64,000 bases of DNA, taken from the NCBI GenBank assembly GCA_021777555.1, contig JAJYDK010000004.1, forward strand, positions 1 through 64,000. The letters run 5' to 3'. The notes below the pieces were generated by a model. The model was not told where the DNA came from. It saw only the letters and a list, made by a program, of their open reading frames with translations, and made no database searches. Made by a program: the position numbers and the translations under genes. Numbering within the stretch: position 1 is the first letter of the stretch; every line of letters starts with the position of its first letter. The stretch is from Pseudomonadota bacterium (lineage in GTDB: Bacteria; Pseudomonadota; Gammaproteobacteria; Steroidobacterales; Steroidobacteraceae). Positions 1-9,170 of the stretch are shown piece after piece.

Positions 1-184
1 GGCGCCCGAGCACGTACGGCTCGCGCTGGGACTGCGGATCGAGGTGGTATTGGTTCAGACAGCGCAGCCAGGAGCGCTTGATGTACTCCGGCGGGCCAGC
101 CCCTTCATCACGCACCGTGCCCTGCAGGATCTCATGGATGTGCCTGAGGTGATTGCCCGCCGTTATGGTGACTGGCTGAAGCAT
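1..184 (-). CDS. AcoR-type sigma-54-dependent activator, N-terminus only (cut by window edge)
   Basis: The minus strand is open from an ATG at 184 to the left edge, 61 codons, preceded by a G-rich Shine-Dalgarno (AGAGGGGGG). The peptide contains NHLRHIHEILQG and then IKRSWLRCLNQYHLDP. The SW.RC...Y.LDP pattern is the N-terminal signature of AcoR/GAF-type bacterial enhancer-binding proteins. The GAF, AAA+ and Fis-type domains would lie outside the window. It is divergent from frmA. A near-palindromic 19-mer at 281-299 between them also occurs upstream of the second PQQ dehydrogenase, so this protein, or its paralogue at 18729, may control both. The family call is fairly sure; the inducer is unknown. 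Confidence 0.75.
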   Translation of the reverse strand, partial: MLQPVTITAGNHLRHIHEILQGTVRDEGAGPPEYIKRSWLRCLNQYHLDPQSQREPYVLGR

Positions 185-280
185 GAGTGTCCCCCCTCTG
201 CCGGCCCAGGGGCCCATTATGCTACGACTCCGCCGGCGGCGATCGCCCGAGCATCGGTTCCGGCACAGCCCCGCGCTGGA

Positions 281-299
281 GTGTTCCGAATCGGGACAG
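281..299. promoter_or_regulatory. Candidate AcoR-type upstream activator site (near-palindrome)
   Basis: The sequence GTGTTCCGAATCGGGACAG is an imperfect inverted repeat (TGTTCCG against CGGGACA, one mismatch). It sits between the divergent activator and frmA, and matches a near-palindrome at 16094-16112 in 14 of 19 positions. A possible extra half-site ending GGCACAG lies at 249-268. Binding by the AcoR-type protein is inference. No convincing -24/-12 promoter was found between it and frmA. Confidence 0.45.
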
Positions 300-414
300 C
301 GCCGTTGCGCCGGCGCATCCGCCGCCGGCATCACACGCCCCGTGCGCGCCGCGCGTAGACTGCGCCGACCGGGGGTGGATCCCCCCAGAGACGAGATCAT
401 TCCGAGATCAACCC

Positions 415-1524
415 ATGAAAACCAAAGCAGCGATCGCGTATGCGCCGGGCAAGCCACTTGAAGTCGTCACGCTGGATCTCGACGGACCCAGGGCCGGCGA
501 GGTGCTGGTTGAGATCAAAGCGAGCGGCGTATGCCACACCGACGAGTTCACCCGCTCGGGAGCCGATCCCGAGGGCCTCTTTCCGGTGGTGTTCGGCCAC
601 GAGGGCGCCGGAATCGTGGTCGATGTCGGACCGGGGGTGACGTCGGTGAAAAAGGGCGATCACGTGATTCCGCTCTACACGCCCGAGTGCCGCCAGTGCA
701 AATCCTGCCTCTCGCGCAAGACCAATCTCTGCACCGCCATCCGCGCCACGCAGGGCAAGGGCGTCATGCCCGATGGCAGCAGCCGCTTCTCCATCGGCGG
801 GCAGATGGTGCATCACTACATGGGCTGCTCGACGTTTTCGAACTACACGGTGCTGCCTGAGATCGCGGTGGCGAAGATCCGCGAGGACGCGCCCTTCGAG
901 AAGGTCTGCTACATCGGCTGCGGCGTCACCACGGGTGTGGGCGCCGTGATCAACACGGCGAAGGTCGAGCCGGGCGCCAATGTCGTGGTGTTCGGCCTCG
1001 GCGGCATCGGCTTGAACGTCATTCAGGGCGCGCGGCTGGTGGGAGCCAACAAGATCGTCGGCGTGGACCTCAACACGCGGCGCAAGGCGCTCGCCGAGAG
1101 CTTCGGCATGACCCACTTCGTGAACCCGAAGGAAGTCGGCGGCGATCTCGTGCAGCACCTGGTCGCGCTCACCGACGGCGGCGCCGACTACAGCTTCGAG
1201 TGCGTCGGCAGCGTCGATCTGATGCGCCAGGCGCTCGAGTGCTGCCATCGCGGCTGGGGCGTGTCGGTGATCATCGGCGTCGCGGGCGCCGGCCAGGAAA
1301 TCAAGACCCGCCCCTTCCAGCTGGTGACCGGACGGGTCTGGAAGGGCACGGCCTTCGGCGGCGCGCGCGGGCGCACCGATGTGCCGAAGATCGTCGACTG
1401 GTACATGGACGGGAAAATCCGGATCAACGAGCTCATCACGCACGTGATGCCCGTCGAGAAAATCAACGACGCGTTCGATCTGATGCACCGGGGGGAATCC
1501 ATCCGCTCGGTCGTGACGTTCTGA
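415..1524 (+). CDS. frmA: S-(hydroxymethyl)glutathione dehydrogenase (class III alcohol dehydrogenase)
   Basis: Cytosolic zinc enzyme oxidising S-(hydroxymethyl)glutathione to S-formylglutathione with NAD, the second step of glutathione-dependent formaldehyde removal. The 369-residue product shows catalytic-zinc ligands in SGVCHTD, GHEGAG and YIGCGVTTG, the structural-zinc run [15 protein letters not shown] and the Rossmann motif GLGGIG. The ATG at 415 is chosen because it gives the family N-terminus (MKTKAAIAY); the reading frame stays open further upstream, but without family similarity. gfa follows after 29 bp, so they probably form one operon. Formaldehyde from methanol oxidation by the nearby PQQ dehydrogenase is a plausible substrate source. 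Confidence 0.93.
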   Translation: MKTKAAIAYAPGKPLEVVTLDLDGPRAGEVLVEIKASGVCHTDEFTRSGADPEGLFPVVFGHEGAGIVVDVGPGVTSVKKGDHVIPLYTPECRQCKSCLSRKTNLCTAIRATQGKGVMPDGSSRFSIGGQMVHHYMGCSTFSNYTVLPEIAVAKIREDAPFEKVCYIGCGVTTGVGAVINTAKVEPGANVVVFGLGGIGLNVIQGARLVGANKIVGVDLNTRRKALAESFGMTHFVNPKEVGGDLVQHLVALTDGGADYSFECVGSVDLMRQALECCHRGWGVSVIIGVAGAGQEIKTRPFQLVTGRVWKGTAFGGARGRTDVPKIVDWYMDGKIRINELITHVMPVEKINDAFDLMHRGESIRSVVTF

Positions 1525-1553
1525 GCGCTGCATCTACCTGAAGAGGAAACACC

Positions 1554-2126
1554 ATGGCTATCTCGATTCATCCGTTGGTCGATCACGGCGTCAAGCACGG
1601 CAACGCCTCGTTCTCGGGCGGCACATTGACCTGCAAGTGCGCCTCCCAGCCCGTGACGGTGAGCCTCGGGGCCAACGTCGCCTTCGACCATGTCTGCGGC
1701 TGTACCAAGTGCTGGAAGCCCTCCGGGGCGCTGTTCTCGCTCGTGGCCGTCGTCGGGAAGGACAAGGTCAAAGTAACCGCCAACGAGCAGAAGCTGAAGA
1801 TCGTCGATGAGAGCGCCGTGATCCAGCGCCACGCCTGCACCGGCTGCGGCGTGCACATGTACGGCAGGATCGAAAAGAAGGACCACGCCTTCTACGGCTT
1901 CGATTTCGTGCACCCCGAGCTCTTCAAGGAGCAGGGCTGGGCGCACCCCGAGTTCGCCGCTTTCGTCTCCTCCATCATCGAGTCGGGATTCCCGCCGGCG
2001 CGCATGGGCGAGGTACGGGCGCGCCTGAAGGAGCTCGGGCTCGAGCCCTACGACTGCCTGTCGCCCGCGCTGATGGACGCGATCGCCACCCACGCCGCCA
2101 AGCAGAAAGGTGTGCGGCCGGCTTGA
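1554..2126 (+). CDS. gfa: S-(hydroxymethyl)glutathione synthase (Gfa, glutathione-dependent formaldehyde-activating enzyme)
   Basis: A 190-residue zinc protein of the GFA family that promotes the adduct of formaldehyde with glutathione used by FrmA. The zinc-binding cysteines are visible in [18 protein letters not shown] and CTGCGVH, in the expected order. The ATG is preceded by AGAGGAAAC. It is co-transcribed with frmA by position. Length and motifs fit the long bacterial Gfa form (about 190 residues) rather than the short GFA-domain proteins, so the assignment is firm. Confidence 0.92.
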   Translation: MAISIHPLVDHGVKHGNASFSGGTLTCKCASQPVTVSLGANVAFDHVCGCTKCWKPSGALFSLVAVVGKDKVKVTANEQKLKIVDESAVIQRHACTGCGVHMYGRIEKKDHAFYGFDFVHPELFKEQGWAHPEFAAFVSSIIESGFPPARMGEVRARLKELGLEPYDCLSPALMDAIATHAAKQKGVRPA

Positions 2127-2532
2127 ACGATAACGGGACAAGTGTGTGCCGGATTCAGGTCAATCCGAACGGCGACACCCGCGGTTGGAGCGGCCGGACT
2201 ATGCCGCGGGAGGATGCGCGCGCATAGTAGGGATACATCGAGTTGACATACGGCCGAGGAGTACGGCGGGAGGCGCACCGGCCGCCCGGGCCTCGAAGAT
2301 GAGGCGTGGCGTGTGGGGCGATGTCATGGGTGGGCAACAGAGGGGGGGGCTTCAATTCATAAGACGAAGACCAAGTCCAAGACAGCTCGGCTCCACCGGG
2401 GGGCGGGCCCGATGAGCGCTGGGCGCCGGATGAGCCGGCGCGCGCATGCCGGACCGCCGCGCGGACCAATTTCCAAGCGGGGACCGAACCGGCCCGAATC
2501 ACTTGCACAAACCGAACGAGGAGAACCAAACC
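2127..2532. other. 406-bp leader region upstream of the first PQQ dehydrogenase
   Basis: No conserved reading frame is seen here. It should hold the promoter of the PQQ dehydrogenase operon. A half-site-like CGGGACA occurs near 2134. A TTGACA hexamer at 2243 has no matching -10. GGCCCGAATCACTTGC at 2491-2506 resembles a -24/-12 promoter, but the spacing is two bases too long. I could not assign a promoter or riboswitch. Confidence 0.4.
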
Positions 2533-4455
2533 GTGTATACCCTAACTGATCGCACGCCAAGGCGGGCGGACCGGCGGCACTGGCGATGGTTGCTCACCAG
2601 CGCCGCCTCACTGCTTGCCGTCGGCCTGCTGTTGCTCCCGAGCGCAGCGTACGCGCAAGAGGGCACGGATGCCGAGATCACCAGCGCCAGCGCGAATCCG
2701 GATCTGTGGCCGGCGATGGGCCAGAACTTCGCGCTCGATCGGCACAGCGATCTCTCGCAGATCAATACCGGGAACGTGAGTCGCCTGGGGCTCTCCTGGG
2801 CGCAGTCGCTCGGCACTCTGCGCGGCCAGGAAGGCCAGCCGATCGTCGTCGACGTCGGCGGCACGCCGATGATGTACTTCGTGAGCGGCTGGCCGAACAT
2901 CGTGCAGGCGCTGAACCTGTCGAACCCGGATCATCCCGTCGAAGTCTGGAACTACGTGAAGAAGACGGGCCGCGATCTTTCGGCCGTACCGCGCGCCTGC
3001 TGCGATACCGTCAACCGCGGGTTGAACTATGCGCAGGGCAAGGTCCTCTTCAATACACTCGACGGCTATCTCATCGCCTTGGACGCGAGGACCGGTCGGG
3101 TGGACTGGGAGGTCAAGCACGCCTATCCGGACAAGGGCCAGACCGTGACCAATGCGCCGTTGATCGCCGACGGCAAGGTGATCGTCGGATTCGGCGGTGA
3201 TGAATTCGCGGCGCGCGGTGAGGTCAAGGCCTATGACCTCGGGACCGGCAAGCTGGTATGGCAGTACTGGGACAACGGGACCGATGCGCAGATCGGCATG
3301 ACGCCCGCTACCAACAAGTGGAACCCGCAATACGGCACCTATGGCCACGACACCGGCCTCACCTATCCCGGTGACGAATGGAAGCGCGGTGGCGGGGCGG
3401 CCTGGGCCTGGTACAGCTACGACCCGAAGCTGAAGCTCGTCTATTACGGGTCCGGTAATCCGGGTCTGTGGAGTCCCTCGTACCGGTGCGGCGCCCATCC
3501 GGCCACCCAGCAAGCCTGCAACGACGGCAAGTGGGACAACAAGTGGTCGATGACCATGTTCGCCCGCAATGTCGAGACGGGCAAAGTGGTGTGGGCCATG
3601 CAGATGACCCCGTTCGACCAGTGGGACTATGACGGCGTCAACGAGCCCATCCTGGTCAACATGAAGGTCGACGGCAAGATGCAGCCGACGCTCGTTCAGT
3701 TCGACCGCAATGGCTTCGCCTACGTGTGGAACCGGGCGACCGGCACGCTGCTCGAGGCCCATAAATTCGTCTATGTGAACTGGGCGGAGAAGGTCAATCT
3801 GCACACGGGCCGCCCGGTGAAGGTGTACGCGCACTCGCCGCTGCTGGTCAATCAGATGGCCCAGGCCTGCCCGTCTGCGATGGGCGGCAAGGATCAGCAG
3901 CCGGCATCGGTCAATCCGGCGGACCCGGAGGTGTTCTTCGTCCCGACCAACAACTGGTGCATGCAGGATACGCCGCAGCCGCGTACGGATCTGCAGCAGG
4001 GCCTGGTCTACGTCTTCGCCAACGTCTACATGTACGAGCACAAGCCGGGCATCTCCGGCCGGCTGAAGGCGTTCAACGTGGTGACCGGCAAGACGCTGTG
4101 GAACATCCCGGACAAGTACCCGAACTGGGGCGGCACGCTCAACACCAACGGGAATCTCGTGTTCTACGGCGACCTCGGTGGCAACTTCCGCGCCGTGGAT
4201 GCCAAGACGGGCAAGATCCTCTGGGAGCGCAAGCTCGGCTCGGGCATCATCGGCAATCCGATCACCTGGCAGGTCGGTGGGCACCAGTACGTGTCGGTCT
4301 TCGACGGCATCGGAGGTTGGATCGGGTTGCCCGTGACGGCGGGTCTCGATCTCAACGACAAGTACGGCGCGATCGGAGCGACGGCGATGGCCAAGGCAAC
4401 GCACCTGAATCTGATTCCTCAGGGCGGCACCTTGTATACCTTCCGCCTGTACTAG
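2533..4455 (+). CDS. PQQ-dependent alcohol dehydrogenase, lanthanide-type (XoxF/ExaF-like)
   Basis: Periplasmic quinoprotein that oxidises a primary alcohol and passes electrons to cytochrome c. The product has 640 residues from a GTG at 2533 with GAGGAG upstream; the earlier in-frame ATG (2446) only adds a non-conserved tail. A signal peptide ends near PSAAYAQ. Visible features are the vicinal disulfide pair CC at residues 156-157 (RACCDTVNRG), the metal-ligand stretches GGDEFAARG and GSGNPG, and W-D-Y-D at 364-367. Asp two residues after the catalytic Asp marks lanthanide rather than calcium use. A Cys-containing insertion (RCGAHPATQQAC) follows the GNPG site. The substrate (methanol, ethanol or other) cannot be decided. 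Confidence 0.88.
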   Translation: MYTLTDRTPRRADRRHWRWLLTSAASLLAVGLLLLPSAAYAQEGTDAEITSASANPDLWPAMGQNFALDRHSDLSQINTGNVSRLGLSWAQSLGTLRGQEGQPIVVDVGGTPMMYFVSGWPNIVQALNLSNPDHPVEVWNYVKKTGRDLSAVPRACCDTVNRGLNYAQGKVLFNTLDGYLIALDARTGRVDWEVKHAYPDKGQTVTNAPLIADGKVIVGFGGDEFAARGEVKAYDLGTGKLVWQYWDNGTDAQIGMTPATNKWNPQYGTYGHDTGLTYPGDEWKRGGGAAWAWYSYDPKLKLVYYGSGNPGLWSPSYRCGAHPATQQACNDGKWDNKWSMTMFARNVETGKVVWAMQMTPFDQWDYDGVNEPILVNMKVDGKMQPTLVQFDRNGFAYVWNRATGTLLEAHKFVYVNWAEKVNLHTGRPVKVYAHSPLLVNQMAQACPSAMGGKDQQPASVNPADPEVFFVPTNNWCMQDTPQPRTDLQQGLVYVFANVYMYEHKPGISGRLKAFNVVTGKTLWNIPDKYPNWGGTLNTNGNLVFYGDLGGNFRAVDAKTGKILWERKLGSGIIGNPITWQVGGHQYVSVFDGIGGWIGLPVTAGLDLNDKYGAIGATAMAKATHLNLIPQGGTLYTFRLY

Positions 4456-4481
4456 CGAATGATCTGATAGACTGAGAGTGA

Positions 4482-4519
4482 GGCACCCCCGCGGCGGCGG
4501 ACGTCGCCGCGGGGGTGCC
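4482..4519 (+). terminator. Strong GC-rich stem-loop after the PQQ dehydrogenase gene
   Basis: The arms GGCACCCCCGCGGCG (4482-4496) and CGCCGCGGGGGTGCC (4505-4519) pair perfectly over 15 bp around an 8-base loop. No T-run follows, so it is not a standard intrinsic terminator. It sits between the highly expressed type of gene (PQQ dehydrogenase) and its accessory gene, where it could protect the upstream message from 3' decay or lower downstream transcription. Confidence 0.6.
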
Positions 4520-4592
4520 GTGCCTCCCGGACCCTGCGGCGCCAAACCGGAAGAGGGCGGGAACCCGATGATCGTCTTCGACGGGAAACGCG

Positions 4593-6383
4593 ATGTCTGC
4601 AATGCCGAGATCTGGCCGCTGCGCGCTGTTTTTGACCCTGGTGTTGATCGCCGCCGTTTCCCCCTCGCCCGCATTCGCTGACGCCGCCGCCGGTTCGGCG
4701 GCCGGGTCCGCCGGTCTGCAGGGACCCTGGGTCGGCAAAGACTTCAACCAGCTCGATCAGGCGGAAAAGGACGCGGCCAGGCAGGCGGCGCTCACCGCGC
4801 ATTTTCGCGTGCTTCGCGTCTGCGCCGACCCGGGCAACATGCCGCTGTCGGATCGCAAGCGGCAGGGATACGAGAACAGGATTCTCGAGGTTCTCGCCAA
4901 GGCGATGGGCGCGAGGCTCGACTACTACTGGCGCGCCTACACGGGAGACATCGTGGGCGAGGCGTTCGGCTCGAGCGACGAATGCGATCTGCTGATGGAC
5001 ATGCCGGTGCACGCCGCCGGGATCCTGCCGACGATGCCGATCTACCGCACGACCTATGTGCTCGTGTGGCGCAACGACGAGCACCTCGCCATCAAGAGCC
5101 TGGGCGACCCGCGCCTGAAGACCTTGCGGGTGGGTGTATTCCAGATTTCCGCGGTCCGCCAGGCGCTCGAGAATCATGGCGTGTTCGCGCACGTGAAGGT
5201 CTGGCCGGTGAGGAACGACACGGCGTGGAATCCGGCGCACCAGCCCTGGCGCCAGGTACAGGAGGTGACCGACGGCAAGCTCGATGTGGTGGCCGCGTGG
5301 GGACCCATGGCGGGGTGGCTGAAGACCATGAAGGGGGAGCCCCTCACGCTGCAGCCGACCAATCTCATGGACGACACGGTGCCGATGGAATTCAGCCTGG
5401 GCATAGGCCTGCAGCCACGGGACGTCGTGTTGAGATACGCGCTCGACAACGCCCTCAGGGCGAACCGGGCGCGGATCGAGGCCATCCTGAGGCGATATGG
5501 TGTGCCGCTCGTCGAGTGCGCCGACTGCCTCGTGGCCGGCGATCTGCCGGCGCACGGCAGCTACATGGTGCACGTCTCATCGAGCGGCGATGGCACGCAG
5601 GCGACGCACTGGACGGTGTCGCGGGCCGTGCTCGACCGGTGGCTGGCGGAGGGCTCGAGCGTCAACAAGGAGCTCTATGACGCCGTGCTCGCCAACGATG
5701 TCTCCCGCGCCGCCTATCTCATCGGCAAGGGCGCGGACGTCAACGAATTGACCAACCTCGGCACTTCTTCGCTCATGACCGCCTCCCGCGCCGGCTGCAT
5801 CGCGATGATGCGGCTGCTCGTGGCGCATGGCGCCAGGGTCGATCTGCCCGACAGCGGGGGAGAGACGCCGCTCGTCGGGGCGGTGATGCGCGATCGGGCC
5901 GCGGCCATCAAGTTCCTGCTGGCGCACGGGGCGAGCATGGACAAGGGGGCGCCTGCCGGCTCGACGCTCCTGTCTCTCGCCCTGCAGGGGGAACATTTCG
6001 ATGCCGCCTACGCTCTCATCAAGGCGGGGGCGGACGTGAACGCCCCGGTGAGCAGGTACCGGCTGACCCCCCTCATGATCGTCGCCAGTTTCCGCCCGCC
6101 GGAGGCGGACAGCCGGATCCGGCTGATGGAGAATCATGGCCCGATGGACGTCGCCCGCGCCTTGCTCGCCCGCAAGGCGGATGTGAATGCGACCGATGCC
6201 GATGGGGTCACCGCGCTCATGATCGCTGCGGCGCGCGACAATTCGCCGATGATCGGCCTGCTGGTGCAAGCCGGCGCCAATGCGAACATGAAGTCGAGGG
6301 CGGGCCAGACGGCGCACGATATCGCCGTGCAGGATGACAATCTCGGCGCCACCCGGACCCTCGAGCTGCTGGCCCGTCAATAG
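4593..6383 (+). CDS. MoxJ-like quinoprotein-associated binding protein fused to ankyrin repeats
   Basis: The 596-residue product has a signal peptide (cleavage near SPAFADA) and then a periplasmic binding-protein domain of the MoxJ/XoxJ type (roughly residues 65-310, starting with LRVCADPGNMPLSDRK). From about residue 359 to 590 it carries five or six ankyrin repeats (GADVNELTN, GARVDLPDSGGETPL, GADVNAPV, KADVNATDADGVTALM, GANANMKS). MoxJ-family proteins are thought to help mature or present the dehydrogenase or its cytochrome. An ankyrin tail is not part of the standard family and would add a protein-binding surface in the periplasm. It lies between the dehydrogenase and a cytochrome c. Start ATG 4593; ATG 4602 is also possible. 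Confidence 0.82.
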   Translation: MSAMPRSGRCALFLTLVLIAAVSPSPAFADAAAGSAAGSAGLQGPWVGKDFNQLDQAEKDAARQAALTAHFRVLRVCADPGNMPLSDRKRQGYENRILEVLAKAMGARLDYYWRAYTGDIVGEAFGSSDECDLLMDMPVHAAGILPTMPIYRTTYVLVWRNDEHLAIKSLGDPRLKTLRVGVFQISAVRQALENHGVFAHVKVWPVRNDTAWNPAHQPWRQVQEVTDGKLDVVAAWGPMAGWLKTMKGEPLTLQPTNLMDDTVPMEFSLGIGLQPRDVVLRYALDNALRANRARIEAILRRYGVPLVECADCLVAGDLPAHGSYMVHVSSSGDGTQATHWTVSRAVLDRWLAEGSSVNKELYDAVLANDVSRAAYLIGKGADVNELTNLGTSSLMTASRAGCIAMMRLLVAHGARVDLPDSGGETPLVGAVMRDRAAAIKFLLAHGASMDKGAPAGSTLLSLALQGEHFDAAYALIKAGADVNAPVSRYRLTPLMIVASFRPPEADSRIRLMENHGPMDVARALLARKADVNATDADGVTALMIAAARDNSPMIGLLVQAGANANMKSRAGQTAHDIAVQDDNLGATRTLELLARQ

Positions 6384-6422
6384 GCGAGTTCCCTGTTCCT
6401 GACCACCCGGAGGAATTGACTG

Positions 6423-6941
6423 ATGAAGCGATTCGCAGGCGTAATGGCTTTCATGTTGATGCTGACTGGATGGGCGAGCGGGATCGCGGCGCCGTCGCAG
6501 ACGGCCACGGCGGCGAAGATTTCCTTCGCGAAGGGCTCCCCGCTCCTCAAGGAGAAGCCGCTCAAGATCGTCGCGATGGCCCCCAAGGGATCGCTTCACA
6601 ACCCGTACGACGGCAACGCGAAGATGGCCAAAGAGGGTCATGAGCTGTTCATGAGCTACGGCTGCAGCGGCTGCCATGGCGGTGGCGGGGGCGGAGGGAT
6701 GTGTCCGCCGCTCATCAATGGGGTCTGGATCTACGGCGGAAGCGACGACACGCTGTTCCGTCTCATCTCACTCGGCTCGGACAAGCTCACGCATCTGGGG
6801 TACCAGCGGGAGGCCTTGGAGAATGTCGTGGGTCCGATGCCTGAGATGGGAGTCGTGATCAAACAGGCCAGCGATCTGTGGAAGATCATCACCTGGATTC
6901 GTTCGGCGTACGACGGCCCCCCGAATCACAAGTACCACTGA
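6423..6941 (+). CDS. Periplasmic c-type cytochrome, probable electron acceptor of the PQQ dehydrogenase
   Basis: Small (172-residue) exported protein with a signal peptide (MKRFAGVMAFMLMLTGWASG) and one haem-binding site, CSGCH, followed by a glycine-rich loop. A distal Met ligand is likely in VGPMPEMG. Its place right after the dehydrogenase and MoxJ-like gene is that of XoxG/MxaG-like cytochromes, which accept electrons from PQQ. AGGAA precedes the ATG. Partnership with the dehydrogenase rests on context. Confidence 0.85.
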   Translation: MKRFAGVMAFMLMLTGWASGIAAPSQTATAAKISFAKGSPLLKEKPLKIVAMAPKGSLHNPYDGNAKMAKEGHELFMSYGCSGCHGGGGGGGMCPPLINGVWIYGGSDDTLFRLISLGSDKLTHLGYQREALENVVGPMPEMGVVIKQASDLWKIITWIRSAYDGPPNHKYH

Positions 6942-6948
6942 GCGGCGC

Positions 6949-8175
6949 GTGATCGTGCGACGCGCACCAGGCGGTTTCGGGCTGCTCGCGCTGGCCGTGC
7001 TGGCCGGCGTGAGCCTCGCCCTCGCGGCGCCGGTGCAGGCGGCGGTGCGGTCCTTTTCGATCACCCTCCTGCGCAAGACCTACCATTTCAACAAGGAAGT
7101 TCTGCCGTCGCTCCTCGAGACTCATCCCGCCGATCTCGGGGTGTCCGGCTCCGAGGAGGCGACCTCCGAGCTCAACACCGCCGGCAAGTTCATCGGCTGG
7201 CATTTCACCTTGAATGTCATCACCGTGCCGGAGGGCGGCAACCTCGCGGCCGCGGCGCAACGGCTCCTCGCGCGCGGTCCCGGGATCATCATCGCCGACC
7301 TCAAGGCGAATGACCTCCTCACCCTCGCAGACCTGCCGGCGGCGCGGAACGCCCTGATCCTCGACATGAGGACGATCGATGACAGCCTCAGGCAGCGGCA
7401 GTGCCGCGCGAACGTCTTTCACATCCTGCCGAACCAGGCGATGCTCACCGATGCGCTGGCGCAATATCTGGTGTGGAAGCGCTGGAGCCGGTGGTTCGTC
7501 ATCCAGGGGCCGACGGCCGGGGATGCGGTGTACGCGGCGGACATCCGCCGCTCGGCGGCCCGCTATGGGGCCCGGGTCGTCGCCGAGAAGACCTACAGCT
7601 ACAACCCCGGCTCGCGCCGCAGCGACACCGGCTATCAGCAGATCCAGACGCAGATGCCGCTCGCGACCGAGGCCTCGGGCGATTACGATGTGATCTTCGT
7701 CGCGGACGAGACCGATCTGTTCGGCGACTACCTGCCCTACAACACGTACGCGGCCCGTCCGGTGGTGGGCACGCAGGGGCTCGTGGCGAGCGCCTGGACC
7801 CCGGCCTACCAGGAATATGCGGCGCTGCAGATGCAGCAGAGGTTCGATCTGTTCGCCCATCGCGGCATGAGGGAGCGTGACTACGGCGGCTGGCTCGCCG
7901 TCAGAATCATCGGCAACGCGGTCATGCGGGCGGGAGCCACCTCGCCTCTCGCCATGCGCAAGTACCTCAGATCGAAAGACTTCCTGGTGGCCGGCTACAA
8001 GGGGCAGGGGCTCACCTTTCGCCGCTGGGACAACCAGCTGCGCCAGCCGGTGCTGCTCTCGACGCCCCTCATGACCGTCTCCATGTCGCCGCAGCACGGG
8101 TTCCTCCATCCGGGGTACACGACCGACACCCTGGGGTTCGATGAGCCGGAGACGAAATGCCATCTCGGACACTGA
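6949..8175 (+). CDS. ABC-type substrate-binding protein of the PQQ-dependent alcohol dehydrogenase system
   Basis: 408 residues from a GTG at 6949, with a signal peptide ending near APVQAAV. The body resembles the branched-chain amino-acid binding-protein fold (for example VWKRWSRWFVIQGPT and GDYDVIFVADETDLFGDYLPYN). Proteins of this family occur almost only next to PQQ alcohol dehydrogenases together with the beta-propeller that follows here. The ligand is unknown. It starts 7 bp after the cytochrome stop and overlaps the next gene by 19 bp, so it is part of the same operon. The matching ATPase and permease may be the pair at 12003-13597. Confidence 0.82.
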   Translation: MIVRRAPGGFGLLALAVLAGVSLALAAPVQAAVRSFSITLLRKTYHFNKEVLPSLLETHPADLGVSGSEEATSELNTAGKFIGWHFTLNVITVPEGGNLAAAAQRLLARGPGIIIADLKANDLLTLADLPAARNALILDMRTIDDSLRQRQCRANVFHILPNQAMLTDALAQYLVWKRWSRWFVIQGPTAGDAVYAADIRRSAARYGARVVAEKTYSYNPGSRRSDTGYQQIQTQMPLATEASGDYDVIFVADETDLFGDYLPYNTYAARPVVGTQGLVASAWTPAYQEYAALQMQQRFDLFAHRGMRERDYGGWLAVRIIGNAVMRAGATSPLAMRKYLRSKDFLVAGYKGQGLTFRRWDNQLRQPVLLSTPLMTVSMSPQHGFLHPGYTTDTLGFDEPETKCHLGH

Positions 8176-9146
8176 CCGGGCGCCGCGCCGCGCTGCTCCT
8201 GCCGGCCCTCGTTCTGTGCTCCTTCGCGGTGGGAGCCCGGGCGAGCGAGCTGTTCGTCTCGAACGAAATCGACGATACGGTGACCGTGCTCAACGGCGAG
8301 ACGTACCAGAAGATCGCGACGATTCCCACCGACCAGCGGCCGAGGGGCATCTTTGCGACGCCGGACCACAGGTACGTGCTGGTGTGCGACGGCGATTCGA
8401 GCAACATCGATGTGATCGATGCGAAGACGTTGAAGGTCGTGCGCCGGATCGAGACCGGCCCGGACCCCGAAACGCTCGCGATGTCCCCCTCAGGGGACAA
8501 GGTCTACGTGTCCAATGAAAACAACGCGCTGGTCACGGTCATCAATTTCGCCACCGGCAAGTCGATCAAGCAGATCCCGGTCGGCATAGAGCCCGAGGGG
8601 CTTGCGGTGAGTGCGCATGGGCGCACCGTGGTGGTGGTCTCCGAGACGACCAGCATGGCTCATTTCATCGATACCAGGACCTGGAGGGTCGTGGCCAACA
8701 TCCTGGTCGACACGAGGCCGAGGATCGCGCAGTTCACCCGCGACCAGCGCTATCTCTGGGTTTCCTCGGAGGTCGGGGGGACGGTCTCGGTCATCGACCC
8801 GCGCACCCATCGCATCCTGCACATCATCAATTTCCACATTCCGGGCGTGGACCGCGAATACATAGGCCCTGTCGGCGTGCGCTTCACGCCCGATGGTCGC
8901 ACGGCGTTCGTGGCCCTCGGCCGCGCCAACCGGGTCGCCGTCGTCGATGCGAAGACGTACAAGGTCGAGAAGTACATTCTGGTCGGCCAGCGGCCCTGGC
9001 AGATCGCCTTCAGCCCGGGCCACAAGCGGTTGTTCGTCGTCAACGGCCTCACCAATGACGTGACGATCATCGATGTGTCCTCTGAGGAGGCGGTGAGGTC
9101 GGTTCCGGTCGGCCGTCTGCCCTGGGGGATCGCGGTCATCCCGTGA
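8157..9146 (+). CDS. PQQ-catabolism-associated YVTN beta-propeller protein
   Basis: 329 residues with a signal peptide (ALVLCSFAVGARAS). About seven YVTN/NHL-type blades follow, each with a V..ID..T or similar core (VYVSNENNALVTVINFATGK, LWVSSEVGGTVSVIDPRTHR, LFVVNGLTNDVTIIDVSS). This family travels with PQQ-dependent alcohol dehydrogenases; its biochemical role is not established. It overlaps the binding-protein gene by 19 bp, with GGAG upstream of its ATG, and closes this operon. The next genes are on the other strand. Confidence 0.85.
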   Translation: MPSRTLTGRRAALLLPALVLCSFAVGARASELFVSNEIDDTVTVLNGETYQKIATIPTDQRPRGIFATPDHRYVLVCDGDSSNIDVIDAKTLKVVRRIETGPDPETLAMSPSGDKVYVSNENNALVTVINFATGKSIKQIPVGIEPEGLAVSAHGRTVVVVSETTSMAHFIDTRTWRVVANILVDTRPRIAQFTRDQRYLWVSSEVGGTVSVIDPRTHRILHIINFHIPGVDREYIGPVGVRFTPDGRTAFVALGRANRVAVVDAKTYKVEKYILVGQRPWQIAFSPGHKRLFVVNGLTNDVTIIDVSSEEAVRSVPVGRLPWGIAVIP

Positions 9147-9170
9147 GCCGCCGCCCGGGCGCGCGCGACA

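Noticed and set aside
308-330. CGGCGCATCCGCCGC as a -24/-12 promoter of frmA
   Set aside because: GG-N10-GC spacing is right but the -12 box reads CCGC rather than TTGC; too weak in this GC-rich DNA.
2491-2506. GGCCCGAATCACTTGC as a -24/-12 promoter for the first PQQ dehydrogenase
   Set aside because: GG and GC are 12 bases apart instead of 10, and the -24 box is poor.
2127-2532. A riboswitch in the PQQ dehydrogenase leader
   Set aside because: No recognised aptamer core was found in the leader; its GC-rich stems are what this base composition produces.
2608-4674. Long minus-strand open frame (688 codons) opposite the first PQQ dehydrogenase
   Set aside because: It is an antisense shadow of high-GC codon use: no family motif, very rich in Arg/Val/His, and the plus strand holds a clearly conserved enzyme.
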